From NCBI RefSeq assembly GCF_007744675.1, contig NZ_CP036269.1, positions 2,185,501 through 2,249,500 on the forward strand: a DNA stretch of 64,000 nucleotides. The letters are read 5' to 3'. The notes under the pieces were generated by a model, which worked only from the letters and a program-made list of their open reading frames with translations, was not told the origin of the DNA and made no database searches. Origin of the DNA: Gimesia alba (lineage in GTDB: Bacteria > Planctomycetota > Planctomycetia > Planctomycetales > Planctomycetaceae). Shown here piece after piece: positions 55,080-63,211 of this stretch (within the stretch, counting starts at the first letter, position 1; each line of letters starts with the position of its first letter). The position numbers and the translations under genes were made by a program.

Positions 55080-56378
55080 ATGCTAGCCGATTTTTTACAT
55101 AATTTTGCTCATAATCTATTCAAACCTCTGCTGTTGTTTTTCTACATGGGATTCCTGATTCCCATTCTCAAGGTCCCGTTTGAATTTCCGAAAGCAGTCT
55201 ACCAGGGGTTGACCCTGTACCTGCTCGTGGCCATTGGTTGGCACGGCGGAGAGGAACTGGCTTCGCTCTCATTGGCAGAATTTGGCCAGGCTTTGGGATT
55301 CATGGCGATTGGGTTTGTCACGAATTTGTGTATTGGCTTGTTTGCTTATTTTATACTTCAGAAAACCACCCGGTTGCGGCAGGTCGATGCAGCGACTGTT
55401 GCCGGTTTCTACGGCTCAGATTCGGCAGGAACTTTTGTAACCTGTCTGGGAGTGATTGCAGCCGCGAATATTGCTTATGCAGCTTATATGCCTGTGATGC
55501 TGGCTGTGATGGAAATTCCTGGCTGTCTGGTGGCCCTTTTTCTTGTTTCTCGCTTACGACAAAAAGGCATGGACCCGCATGGAAATATGCCTTACGAGCC
55601 CGGCTTTCAACCAGCAACTCAGCCAGCATTGGAAACGACAGGCGGAGCAGAAATTGAAGATTCAGAAGGGGGACAAGGAGAGTCTTTCAGCCAGCATAAT
55701 GATCATCCCTCACATGGTCGCTCTACAACCGCTGTTGTGGACCCACCACAGACAGAGACAAAGCGACAACTGGCAGCGGAGCTGGAAGTTGCAGATGATT
55801 TAGAGATTGAATCAGATGAAGAAGAAGCATCCAAGAAAGAACCAGTTTTCAGTAAAGAACTGCTACATGAGGTCTTTCTGAACCCGGGGTTATACCTGTT
55901 GTTTGGGGGAATCATTATCGGGTTTCTCGGACGACTTCAAGGGGAAGCTGTGACCAGAGCGGATGACACTCTGTTTGTGAATATTTTCCATGGTATGTTA
56001 TGCCTGTTCCTATTGGAAATGGGAATTACTGCGTGTCGCCGTTTAAAAGATCTGAAAACAGCTGGTTGGAGATTTATTCTCTTCGGTGTACTGGCTCCCA
56101 ACGTGTTTGCGTTCGTGGGTATTCTCGTCGCTCATGGCTACAGCATTGTGTTAGGTCAACCCTTTGACTTGGGAACGTATGCATTGTTTGCCGTACTGTG
56201 TGGTGCCGCTTCCTATATCGCGGTGCCGGCGGTACAAAGACTGGCGATTCCCGAAGCCAGTCCCACGCTGCCTCTGGCAGCTTCGCTGGGGCTGACATTT
56301 ACCTACAATGTGACGATTGGGATTCCCGTTTATATGTTGATTGCACAGTCAGTCATGACAGCGTTTCCTGTCACATAA
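55080..56378 (+). CDS. sbtA: SbtA-type sodium-dependent bicarbonate permease
   Basis: 432 residues, about ten membrane helices, start with AGAGGA 9 nt upstream. Two halves related by the SbtA fold: an N-terminal half with FYGSDSAGTFVTCLGVIAAA and a C-terminal half with LFAVLCGAASYIAVPAVQRL. Between them lies a long cytoplasmic loop of about 110 residues, acidic and low complexity (ESDEEEASKKE), longer than in cyanobacterial SbtA. SbtA imports bicarbonate with Na+ and is inhibited by the PII-like protein encoded next. A short ATG CTA TGC TAG frame (55075-55086) overlaps the start. Confidence 0.88.
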   Translation: MLADFLHNFAHNLFKPLLLFFYMGFLIPILKVPFEFPKAVYQGLTLYLLVAIGWHGGEELASLSLAEFGQALGFMAIGFVTNLCIGLFAYFILQKTTRLRQVDAATVAGFYGSDSAGTFVTCLGVIAAANIAYAAYMPVMLAVMEIPGCLVALFLVSRLRQKGMDPHGNMPYEPGFQPATQPALETTGGAEIEDSEGGQGESFSQHNDHPSHGRSTTAVVDPPQTETKRQLAAELEVADDLEIESDEEEASKKEPVFSKELLHEVFLNPGLYLLFGGIIIGFLGRLQGEAVTRADDTLFVNIFHGMLCLFLLEMGITACRRLKDLKTAGWRFILFGVLAPNVFAFVGILVAHGYSIVLGQPFDLGTYALFAVLCGAASYIAVPAVQRLAIPEASPTLPLAASLGLTFTYNVTIGIPVYMLIAQSVMTAFPVT

Positions 56379-56386
56379 CCGGGCCA

Positions 56387-56430
56387 GACTCTGGTTGGAT
56401 GACGCCCTTTTACCAGCCAGAGTCATTTTC
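56387..56430 (+). terminator. Terminator after sbtA
   Basis: GACTCTGG-T-TGG pairs with CCA-G-CCAGAGTC across a 14-nt loop (56387-56424), followed by ATTTTC. Nine bp after the stop. Confidence 0.65.
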
Positions 56431-56490
56431 ATCAAATCGATGAGTGTTACCCACTACGCTTTTATAAACTCATTAAGACTTCACCAGTGG

Positions 56491-56555
56491 ATGAGTGGGT
56501 TGGATTGGGATAGCTCTCCATTGCGTTCTTTTTGACAACCCACTCATTCGTTTTC
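56491..56555 (+). promoter_or_regulatory. Long hairpin in the leader of the PII-like gene
   Basis: ATGAGTGGGTTG (56491-56502) and CAACCCACTCAT (56536-56547) are perfectly complementary 12-mers with a 33-nt loop, followed by TCGTTTTC. A structured leader or second terminator between sbtA and the PII-like gene. Confidence 0.5.
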
Positions 56556-56601
56556 AATTTTGCTGGTCATTAGAAAATAACTTTCATAGGAATATCCTTT
56601 C

Positions 56602-56913
56602 ATGTCTGCAACAACAGAATTAACCAAGGTCATCGTCATTACGGAGACCCATTTTGAAGCGGAAATGTTAAATCATTTTCGCGAATTGGGTATTAAAGGG
56701 TTTACTTGCATGAACTGCTGGGGGCAAGGGCATCATCAGGTGTATGATGAGCCGTTTATCGGTCACTCTCAGACCCGGATAGAAATCATTACGACAGAAC
56801 CGATCGCAGATGCGATTGTCGATTATTGCCGTCAACCGCGCTATGAAGCTCATGCTGTGACTGCATATCTGGAATCAGTTCGTGTGCGAGATGCAAATAA
56901 ATTCATCGCTTGA
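56602..56913 (+). CDS. PII-superfamily SbtB-like protein
   Basis: 103 residues. A ferredoxin-like fold of PII type: TKVIVITETHFEAEMLNHFR (first strand and helix), a short loop MNCWGQGHHQVYDEPFIGHS, SQTRIEIITTEPIADAIVDY and HAVTAYLESVRVRDA. SbtB proteins form trimers that bind adenine nucleotides and block SbtA. Adjacency to sbtA supports this. The C-terminal Cys pair of redox-active SbtB is absent. Confidence 0.85.
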   Translation: MSATTELTKVIVITETHFEAEMLNHFRELGIKGFTCMNCWGQGHHQVYDEPFIGHSQTRIEIITTEPIADAIVDYCRQPRYEAHAVTAYLESVRVRDANKFIA

Positions 56914-57011
56914 TCAGGTTTCGAATCAATTGAGATGCGTTTCAAAATGAGGCAAAAAAGTGTCCGTCGTGCGGGATTCCTGAGGCTGTTTGTTACGCGT
57001 ATCCCGTATTC

Positions 57012-57040
57012 ACTTGAGCGGAGTGGCTCAAGTTATTGAT
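57012..57040 (+). terminator. Terminator-like hairpin after the PII-like gene
   Basis: ACTTGAGC-GGAGTG-GCTCAAGT, 8-bp stem, then TATTGATTTATTG. The T-run is broken. Confidence 0.45.
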
Positions 57041-57059
57041 TTATTGTTGTGAACGTAGT

Positions 57060-57119
57060 TTGCCAGTCACCTTCATGTGCTTACTTTGGCGGGTAGCTAG
57101 CATGACGGGTGACTGGCAA
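57060..57119. repeat. Inverted repeat, 12-bp perfect arms
   Basis: TTGCCAGTCACC (57060-57071) and GGTGACTGGCAA (57108-57119), with imperfect extension outwards (ACGTAGTT / AACTTCGT) and inwards (TTCATG / CATGAC). Looks like one copy of a dispersed palindromic element. Confidence 0.6.
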
Positions 57120-57572
57120 CTTCGTGACTCCCGGTCAATAGCCTGAGCGAAACGGCGGGCACTTTTTTTCACTGTATAAACCTGCTAGGTAGCGTTTCTT
57201 AATTCGAATTGTCCTTACAAATGAGGATGAACCGGGGCTAACGCCCTTCGGCTAATAAGTCATTCCGGCTAGGAAATCACCAAAAACCGGATCAGCCGCA
57301 CGGCGTTAGCCGCGGTTAAAACCGACCTGGGTCAGGTTGCGGTCCTGGGAATCACATTCGGAACTAATAAATAAAAACTACCAGGCAACCAGGCCTCGTT
57401 CAGCGAGCCTGAAATTTCCCGTTTGGTTGTGATCTACTTCTCAGCCGCTTCGCGACTCAATCGAGACAGGAAACACTCTGAGAGAACAGAAGTGGCGAAG
57501 CCTTTAAATGAAATAAGGCGAATTGGTGAGCAATTCTGTATCGGAAAACGTACTATGTTGCCCCAGTTTATC
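57120..57572. other. Gene-free stretch outside the repeats
   Basis: Apart from the palindromic element, nothing convincing. Short plus-strand open frames overlap the CNBD gene's 3' end and look non-coding. Confidence 0.4.
57230..57317. repeat. REP-like palindromic element
   Basis: Arms of about 25 bp: AACCGGGGCTAACGCC with TTCGGCTAAT on the left, and ACGGCGTTAGCCGCGGTT preceded by ATCAGCCGC on the right, whose reverse complement is AACCGCGGCTAACGCCGT. Resembles the GC-rich CGGCTAACGCCG-type intergenic repeats of planctomycetes (from general knowledge; not searched). Confidence 0.6.
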
Positions 57573-58103
57573 TTAATGCGTCCGGTCTGGAGTGGTATGC
57601 ATCAGCTGACAAAACTCCTGCCACTCACTGTGATGGGCCATTCTGGCTTCAGCTACAGTACGGCAGATTAATTCGTCCATACGTTGTAATCGCCTGGCAA
57701 GAATGGTTGCTGCATTACAAGTGAGTTGATGGGCGAGTGTCACATGGGATTGAGCCAGACGATCGAAATCATCGCGAGGGAACTGAGCAACTTGAACCTC
57801 CGTTTTCGCAAGAACGGAGACGCGATGAGCAGCCGGAGCAAAAAAAGATAATTCACCAAAAATACTGGAAGGATCAAGCTGAGCCAGTTCTATTTCGCCG
57901 GCACCTTGCGTGATACCAATCACCCGGCATTGTCCCGATAATACAATCCATAAAGCACGATCAGAATGACCGGCTTGAAGGATGGTTGCTCCCGGTGAAA
58001 AGCTGTGAAATTGCAGGCGATCTGCAATCAATTGATGACATTGCGGTGTACATCCTCGAAAGAGATCGCTCTGAGACATAATTGATAAAACGGTCGACTG
58101 CAT
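57573..58103 (-). CDS. Cyclic-nucleotide-binding domain protein (CRP-like, no HTH)
   Basis: 176 residues. A single CNB fold (about 15-130): LFRGCTPQCHQLIADRLQFH, phosphate-binding cassette FGELSFFAPAAHRVSVLA with Glu and Arg at ligand positions. The C-terminal 45 residues are helical (LARRLQRMDELICRTVAEA) without a winged helix, so it is not a DNA-binding CRP. Possible cAMP or other nucleotide sensor that acts on a protein partner. Lies downstream of the porin gene on the same strand, in the sbtA/porin module. Confidence 0.85.
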   Translation of the reverse strand: MQSTVLSIMSQSDLFRGCTPQCHQLIADRLQFHSFSPGATILQAGHSDRALWIVLSGQCRVIGITQGAGEIELAQLDPSSIFGELSFFAPAAHRVSVLAKTEVQVAQFPRDDFDRLAQSHVTLAHQLTCNAATILARRLQRMDELICRTVAEARMAHHSEWQEFCQLMHTTPDRTH

Positions 58104-58233
58104 TGATCAATCCCGTCTAAGAAGTAATGGTAGAATCGTTCTTAATAGGCGCTTGCTAAGCTGGCATTAATCCAAACCAGAGAACTTATGTTACAAGTGT
58201 TGGGATTAAAATGCCAGATCTTGGAATTGAGGA

Positions 58234-59742
58234 TTAGAAGTCAACTTGTGCGCGAACTGCCAGGATGTCGGCATTGCTGTTGTTGACAACAGGGCCGTTC
58301 ACTGCAGGGCTACTGTTAAGAAATGCGTGGATGTAGTTGAATTGAAATTTGGTGTATTGATTGAGATACCAGTTGAGACCGAATGTGAGATCCGTCAAAC
58401 GACCGCCCTGAATATCCTTATCGTTCAGATCAATGTAGGACCAGCGACCAGCTACTTCCCAGGCACCGCAGCCGCCGTCTCGATTATATGGATCGAGGGG
58501 AACAACACGCCCAAATACGCCACCTTTACGGTTATAGGCACGAGACTCTCCTGTGAGAAAATAGCCGAACTGGGCATAAGCCCCGGAAAACGAATTCGTT
58601 TGTCCGTTCCGCTGTCTGACATGGGAATACAGCACTTCCGATTGGGCATAGAAAGATCCAATAGCGTAGGCCAATTCAGCATTGAAGAGATTAAAGTTTT
58701 GAGTTGGGATCAGGCCTGTGTTCACAAAGGGGGGGACAAACGTGGGGACACCTACCGGGACTTGAGCGGCTCCACCGGTTTCTGAGACAAAGATTTCTGG
58801 TTGATTACGATACTGAAGCAGATTGTTTGCCGGATTGCCAAAGCTGTAACCCCCACCAATATGCAAGAGCCCGTTACCATCTCCGTTGTCGATCAACAAA
58901 TGTGTCAAACGTGTCGCCAGACCATAACCTCCACTGTCACCCACGTTTCCACCATAGGTGTCGGTAGGAAATCGAAATCCGGAGAGTGCCCAGGTTGATT
59001 GTTCATCTTCTGAGTGGCCAAAGGTCATCGCACCGATTTGTCGGAATGGCAAAAAAGCAAAGGGGAGCGCCCGTTCAAGAAACGTGAGCTCTTTGACGCT
59101 TGTGAGTCCATCCATTCCAAAAGGCTGTCGATATTGCCCGATCCTCACGGTATTCGTTCCCAACGCTTCGCGCACTTCCAGCCACACATCCATGAAACTG
59201 GGGCGTCCGGGGAACGCGAAATCCATCTCAAGCATATACCCTACGTTCTCCCAGGCATCACCGGTGGCTGCCAGTCGGGCGCGACGAAAATCAGCGCCAT
59301 CCTGTAAATCACCTACCGCCTGGATATTGCCGGTATCTTGATGAAACCAGACTGCATCGGCTTGAAAGAATCCCGTCAGGCGCGCGGTCGGATATTTGTT
59401 TCCGTTTGCAGGATCGTTGCTGAGGGGCGAAGGCAAATCTGAATCGTAGTCATCATCTTCTGATGTAATGGGTCCATTCGGGGATTGATTCATCAGTGTC
59501 TGTTGTGATCTCAATTCATCTATCTGCCTCTGCAGAGATTGAAGGTGGGAATGAACTCCGATTTCGTTTGGTTCCGGAGCAGGTGGTTGTGCCTGGCCCT
59601 CTGAAACAGATAGTGTCAACACGAATAACAGGGTCAGAAACCAGATCGAAATCGTTCGCAGAGACGGTAATTCGATGTCATTGCGCTTGTTGGGTGAGGC
59701 TGAGAAATATGGGGTCTCTTGAAAATCCGTTTCTTGGTTCAT
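58234..59742 (-). CDS. Phosphate-selective porin O/P-type outer-membrane porin
   Basis: 502 residues from the ATG at 59742 (a TTG upstream is excluded). A signal/anchor segment (about 29-52, [22 protein letters not shown]), a coiled-coil stretch ([20 protein letters not shown]), then a 16-strand-type barrel with alternating aromatic strands ([40 protein letters not shown]) and a C-terminal AVRAQVDF ending in Phe. OprO/P family. Such porins pass small anions such as phosphate. Sigma-54 promoter and shared activator site suggest co-regulation with sbtA. Confidence 0.88.
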   Translation of the reverse strand: MNQETDFQETPYFSASPNKRNDIELPSLRTISIWFLTLLFVLTLSVSEGQAQPPAPEPNEIGVHSHLQSLQRQIDELRSQQTLMNQSPNGPITSEDDDYDSDLPSPLSNDPANGNKYPTARLTGFFQADAVWFHQDTGNIQAVGDLQDGADFRRARLAATGDAWENVGYMLEMDFAFPGRPSFMDVWLEVREALGTNTVRIGQYRQPFGMDGLTSVKELTFLERALPFAFLPFRQIGAMTFGHSEDEQSTWALSGFRFPTDTYGGNVGDSGGYGLATRLTHLLIDNGDGNGLLHIGGGYSFGNPANNLLQYRNQPEIFVSETGGAAQVPVGVPTFVPPFVNTGLIPTQNFNLFNAELAYAIGSFYAQSEVLYSHVRQRNGQTNSFSGAYAQFGYFLTGESRAYNRKGGVFGRVVPLDPYNRDGGCGAWEVAGRWSYIDLNDKDIQGGRLTDLTFGLNWYLNQYTKFQFNYIHAFLNSSPAVNGPVVNNSNADILAVRAQVDF

Positions 59743-59792
59743 TACTTTTGTTTCCCTCAAAATCCTTTAATTGGTCAATGCTTTCAAGCAAA

Positions 59793-59807
59793 GCAACTCA
59801 GATACCA
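59793..59807 (-). promoter_or_regulatory. Sigma-54 promoter of the porin gene
   Basis: On the minus strand TGGTATCTGAGTTGC followed by TTTG; GG to GC 10 nt, intact -12 TTGC. Predicted start about 59782, 40 nt before the ATG. Confidence 0.75.
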
Positions 59808-59952
59808 ACTGGCGGGAGATTGGTTGTCACGCGTGTTCCACCTCACGAGTTTACGGAATACGGAGACTCAGTGGTCTGTATCGGATGAGAGCATGCCCAA
59901 CGTGATAAAATCATTTAAGATTTTAAAAAACAGGATTTGGGTTAAAGAATCG

Positions 59953-59987
59953 TGCAATGATCTGCACACACTCTGCAAAAAGCTGCA
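59953..59987 (-). promoter_or_regulatory. Upstream activator sites for the porin gene
   Basis: TGCA-N6-TGCA at 59953-59966 and 59974-59987, centres 21 bp apart. Minus strand of the proximal site reads TGCAGATCATTGCACG. It lies 145 bp upstream of the -24 box (144 for sbtA). It is also upstream of the kinase gene and could autoregulate it. Confidence 0.65.
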
Positions 59988-60040
59988 GGGGTATTAGCCA
60001 TGTGAGCCGGTTTGATTTTAGTCGATTGAGAAAATTTGAA

Positions 60041-60069
60041 TTGAGGCATAGAATTGTTGTATCTATAGA
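60041..60069 (+). promoter_or_regulatory. Sigma-70-like promoter of the kinase gene
   Basis: TTGAGG (60041-60046), 17 nt, TATAGA (60064-60069), predicted start about 60076 with a 120-nt leader. Confidence 0.5.
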
Positions 60070-60195
60070 GGCCTTATTACAGATCAAGTGATCGGCCTTT
60101 CATACCTCTCAAGCAAACCCCTGCCTCCCTTACACAAAACGATGTGTCTCTGATGCCGGGATGGGCTAAAATAGATCAGGGGCGGGAGACAGCAG

Positions 60196-61548
60196 ATGTT
60201 TCATGTCTACGAAACACGAGTCAGTCGCGGATTTCAACTGGCCATTGGAGGTTTGGCGTTATTAAGCCTGACCGCGCTGGTTGTTACGTTTTGGATTCTA
60301 GCCGACTTTCAGCGCGAGCAGGAAATCGTGGCGAAGATCATTCGAGATCTACCCGACAGTGATCTGGCCGTCGCACGAGAGCTCGCGGGTGAACTCCGTT
60401 TCCAATCTCAATTATCGATTTTGCTTGTCTTGAATATTATCGCGACCGGAATTGCGGTTGTATTACTGGTGCGGGCTTATCTGAACAGCGAACGTTCCCT
60501 CCGTGAAGTCAAAGTACTGGCAAGTGATGTGCTCGCCAGCATGGATCAGGGGGTGCTGACCACGGACCGCAAAGAGATCATTACCAGTATCAATCCACGG
60601 GGCCGCCAACTGCTTGGCCTGGAGGGGACCGTGATTGGGCGCCCTCTGTCTGATGTGGGAACAGAACACACTCTATTATGCGTGATTTGCAGCCATGTTA
60701 ACGCACATCACTCCCCCGTCAGAGATTGCGATTATACTATTACAAGCCAGGGACATGAGCAAACTCTTCGCGCAGGTTGCAGCCTGCTGAGAAATGAGCG
60801 TCAGGAAGAACTGGGAACTGTGCTCCATGTACGCGATGTCACCGAGCGGGCACTCATGGAACAAAGGCTGCGGCGGATGGAACGGTATGCGGGGCTGGGG
60901 TCGCTGGCGACGGGGCTTCAGCATGAGATCAAGAATCCTCTCAGTGCCTTGTCACTCCATGTTCAACTGCTTGACGAAGCACTTGTGGAACAGTCTTCTA
61001 CAAAAGAAATTGATGAAATGCTGGGAGTCATTCGAACTGAGATCACCCGATTGGCTGCCGTGTTGGAAGGGTTTCGTGATTATGCATCCATGTCAGAACC
61101 GGGGCGTTCTGCCGTTGATCTGTCTGCCTTGATCAAGAAACTGGTGCGGTTCATTGGGCCACAGGCTGAACAGCAGCAGGTGAAGATTGAAGTCCATCTA
61201 CCCGAAGAAAAGCTTCCTGCCATGCAGGCAGATTCAGTTCACATTGATCAAGTACTGCTCAATCTTGCATTAAATGCCCTACAGGCAATGCCTGACTCGG
61301 GTACATTGTCTATCAGTCTGAGCCGAAAAGGAGACTGGTATCGAATTGATGTCAGCGATACCGGAAAAGGGATTCCGATCGAGTTTCGCGAGCGAATCTT
61401 TGATCCATATTTTACGACACGAAATGAGGGTACCGGCATGGGACTTGCTCTATGTGAAAAGATTGTGCGTCAACATGATGGTACAATTGAACTAACCACA
61501 GGAACGAGCGGAACCACTTTCACTGTTTTATTACCTCTAAGTGAGTAG
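60196..61548 (+). CDS. Membrane-bound PAS histidine kinase
   Basis: 450 residues. Two hydrophobic helices (about 18-38 and 73-92) enclose a short periplasmic part of about 35 residues, then a PAS domain (about 105-215, DVLASMDQGVLTTDRKEIIT), HisKA with His243 in GLQHEIKNPLSALSLHVQLL, and HATPase_c (DVSDTGKGIPIEF, GTGMGLALCEKI). The NtrB-like HxxKNPL phospho-acceptor motif fits a partner for the NtrC-type regulator 2 bp downstream. GGGAGA ribosome site. Confidence 0.93.
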   Translation: MFHVYETRVSRGFQLAIGGLALLSLTALVVTFWILADFQREQEIVAKIIRDLPDSDLAVARELAGELRFQSQLSILLVLNIIATGIAVVLLVRAYLNSERSLREVKVLASDVLASMDQGVLTTDRKEIITSINPRGRQLLGLEGTVIGRPLSDVGTEHTLLCVICSHVNAHHSPVRDCDYTITSQGHEQTLRAGCSLLRNERQEELGTVLHVRDVTERALMEQRLRRMERYAGLGSLATGLQHEIKNPLSALSLHVQLLDEALVEQSSTKEIDEMLGVIRTEITRLAAVLEGFRDYASMSEPGRSAVDLSALIKKLVRFIGPQAEQQQVKIEVHLPEEKLPAMQADSVHIDQVLLNLALNALQAMPDSGTLSISLSRKGDWYRIDVSDTGKGIPIEFRERIFDPYFTTRNEGTGMGLALCEKIVRQHDGTIELTTGTSGTTFTVLLPLSE

Positions 61549-61550
61549 TT

Positions 61551-62912
61551 ATGCAATCAGACGGTTTTGGGATTTTGATAATTGATGATGAGCCAAACAT
61601 TCGCTCTGGCCTTGCCAAAGGGTTAGCCAGAGAAGCGGATGTTGTGGAAACCGCCAATGATGGAGAAGAGGGGCTGGCTCGGTTCCAGGAAGGTTTTTTT
61701 CAATTGGTGATTGCAGATGTCCGCCTGCCGGGTGAAATGGACGGGTTAGAGCTGATCCAGCAGATGCTGCGTAGTCGTCCGCAAACCACAGCCATTATCA
61801 TCACAGCACACGGAACGGTCGAAACGGCTGTCAAAGCGATGAGGCTGGGCGCATTCGATTTCATTACCAAACCTTTAGATCTGAACCTGATTCGTCATCA
61901 GGTCCGCAAAGCGCGAGAGCATCACCGCCTGCAGATCGAAAATCGTGAGCTGCGTAATCGTCTTGTAAATGCAGGCGAAGTTTCGAACATCATTGGCAAT
62001 TGCGCTGCCATGCACGACGTGTTTCAGCAAATTCGCCAGGTCGCGGCGACTGATGCCACGGTTCTGATTCAGGGAGAGAGCGGGACAGGGAAAGAGCTCA
62101 TCGCCCGGGCACTGCATGACCTGAGTAATCGGAGCAGTGGTCCGTTTGTCGCCGTCAATCTGGGAGCGATGCCCGAGACACTTCTCGAAAGTGAATTATT
62201 CGGCCATGAGAAAGGATCTTTCAGCGGTGCCACACGACAAAAGCCCGGCTGCTTCGAACAGGCCCAGGGTGGTTCACTGTTTCTGGATGAAGTCACAGAG
62301 ATGCCGGCCAAAAGTCAGGTCGATCTGTTGCGGGTTCTGGAGACGCAACAGTTTATGCGCGTGGGTGGGGAAGAGGTGATGAAAAGTGATGCGCGCATCA
62401 TTTCTGCAACCAATAAATCAGTTGAGCCATTAATTGAAGAGGGGACATTCCGCGAGGATTTGTTCTATCGGCTAAATGTCATTCCAATTCATGTTCCGGC
62501 ATTGCGCGAACGCCGGGATGATATCCCTTTGCTGGTCGAACATTTTCTGACTCATTTCTGTCAGCGTCACAATCGACCTCATAAGAAAATCTCCCCTGAA
62601 GCAATGCAGAAGCTGGTCAGTGCGCGCTGGCCCGGGAATGTTCGCCAACTTCGTAATGTGATCGAAAGATTGGTTGTCACTCTGCCGGGCGATGTGATAC
62701 ATGCTACGGATTTACCTGACGACCTGAATCCAGCCATTTCATCTTCAAGTGAACCCTTAAAAACCTTAGCCGAAGTCACAGAAGACGCAGAGAAAGCAGC
62801 GATCTCGGCTGCCCTGGCTGTTTGTGATTACCATCGTGAAAAAACCGCAAAAATGCTCGGAGTCAGTGTCCGCACACTGCACTACAAAATGAGTCGTTAC
62901 GGGCTCCATTAG
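61551..62912 (+). CDS. Sigma-54 NtrC-family response regulator with GSFSGA loop
   Basis: 453 residues: receiver (1-120; DDE at 12-14, acceptor Asp56, KP 107-108), AAA+ domain (about 145-385; Walker A GESGTGKE at 175-182, L1 loop GSFSGA at 222-227 instead of GAFTGA, Walker B LFLDE at 243-247), and Fis-like HTH (about 420-450, EKTAKMLGVSVRTLHYKM). The loop substitution T to S at the sigma-54 contact is conservative. Two bp after the kinase gene. Likely binds the TGCA-N6-TGCA sites upstream of sbtA and the porin gene. Confidence 0.93.
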   Translation: MQSDGFGILIIDDEPNIRSGLAKGLAREADVVETANDGEEGLARFQEGFFQLVIADVRLPGEMDGLELIQQMLRSRPQTTAIIITAHGTVETAVKAMRLGAFDFITKPLDLNLIRHQVRKAREHHRLQIENRELRNRLVNAGEVSNIIGNCAAMHDVFQQIRQVAATDATVLIQGESGTGKELIARALHDLSNRSSGPFVAVNLGAMPETLLESELFGHEKGSFSGATRQKPGCFEQAQGGSLFLDEVTEMPAKSQVDLLRVLETQQFMRVGGEEVMKSDARIISATNKSVEPLIEEGTFREDLFYRLNVIPIHVPALRERRDDIPLLVEHFLTHFCQRHNRPHKKISPEAMQKLVSARWPGNVRQLRNVIERLVVTLPGDVIHATDLPDDLNPAISSSSEPLKTLAEVTEDAEKAAISAALAVCDYHREKTAKMLGVSVRTLHYKMSRYGLH

Positions 62913-63211
62913 GCACACAGAATTCTTTGAATCTGTTTCGAGACAACTTCCTGTCAGCCCGAAGTTCAGCTCGCACGTGCATTGCTGGTTGATTTAATAT
63001 CAACCAAAGTGGCCTGCTTCCTATTGAACAGGTTGACTGAGGGCGACTCTCTCTGATCCGGGAAATGCTAGTCTACACTGAATAACAAGCGTTCATTCGT
63101 GGCATTGCTTCCGCTTCTGGGGCGTGTTATAAATTAATGTGTGTTTTAGTTCGTGTTGATGAATCGAGCAACTTGAGCTGCGGAGAACGTAGGAAAGTGC
63201 AAGTAAAAACT
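62913..63211. other. Intergenic stretch before the last gene
   Basis: Contains a perfect hairpin TGGTTGAT-TTAAT-ATCAACCA (62986-63006), without a T-run; could be a terminator for the regulator operon or an operator. No gene or clear promoter. Confidence 0.4.
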
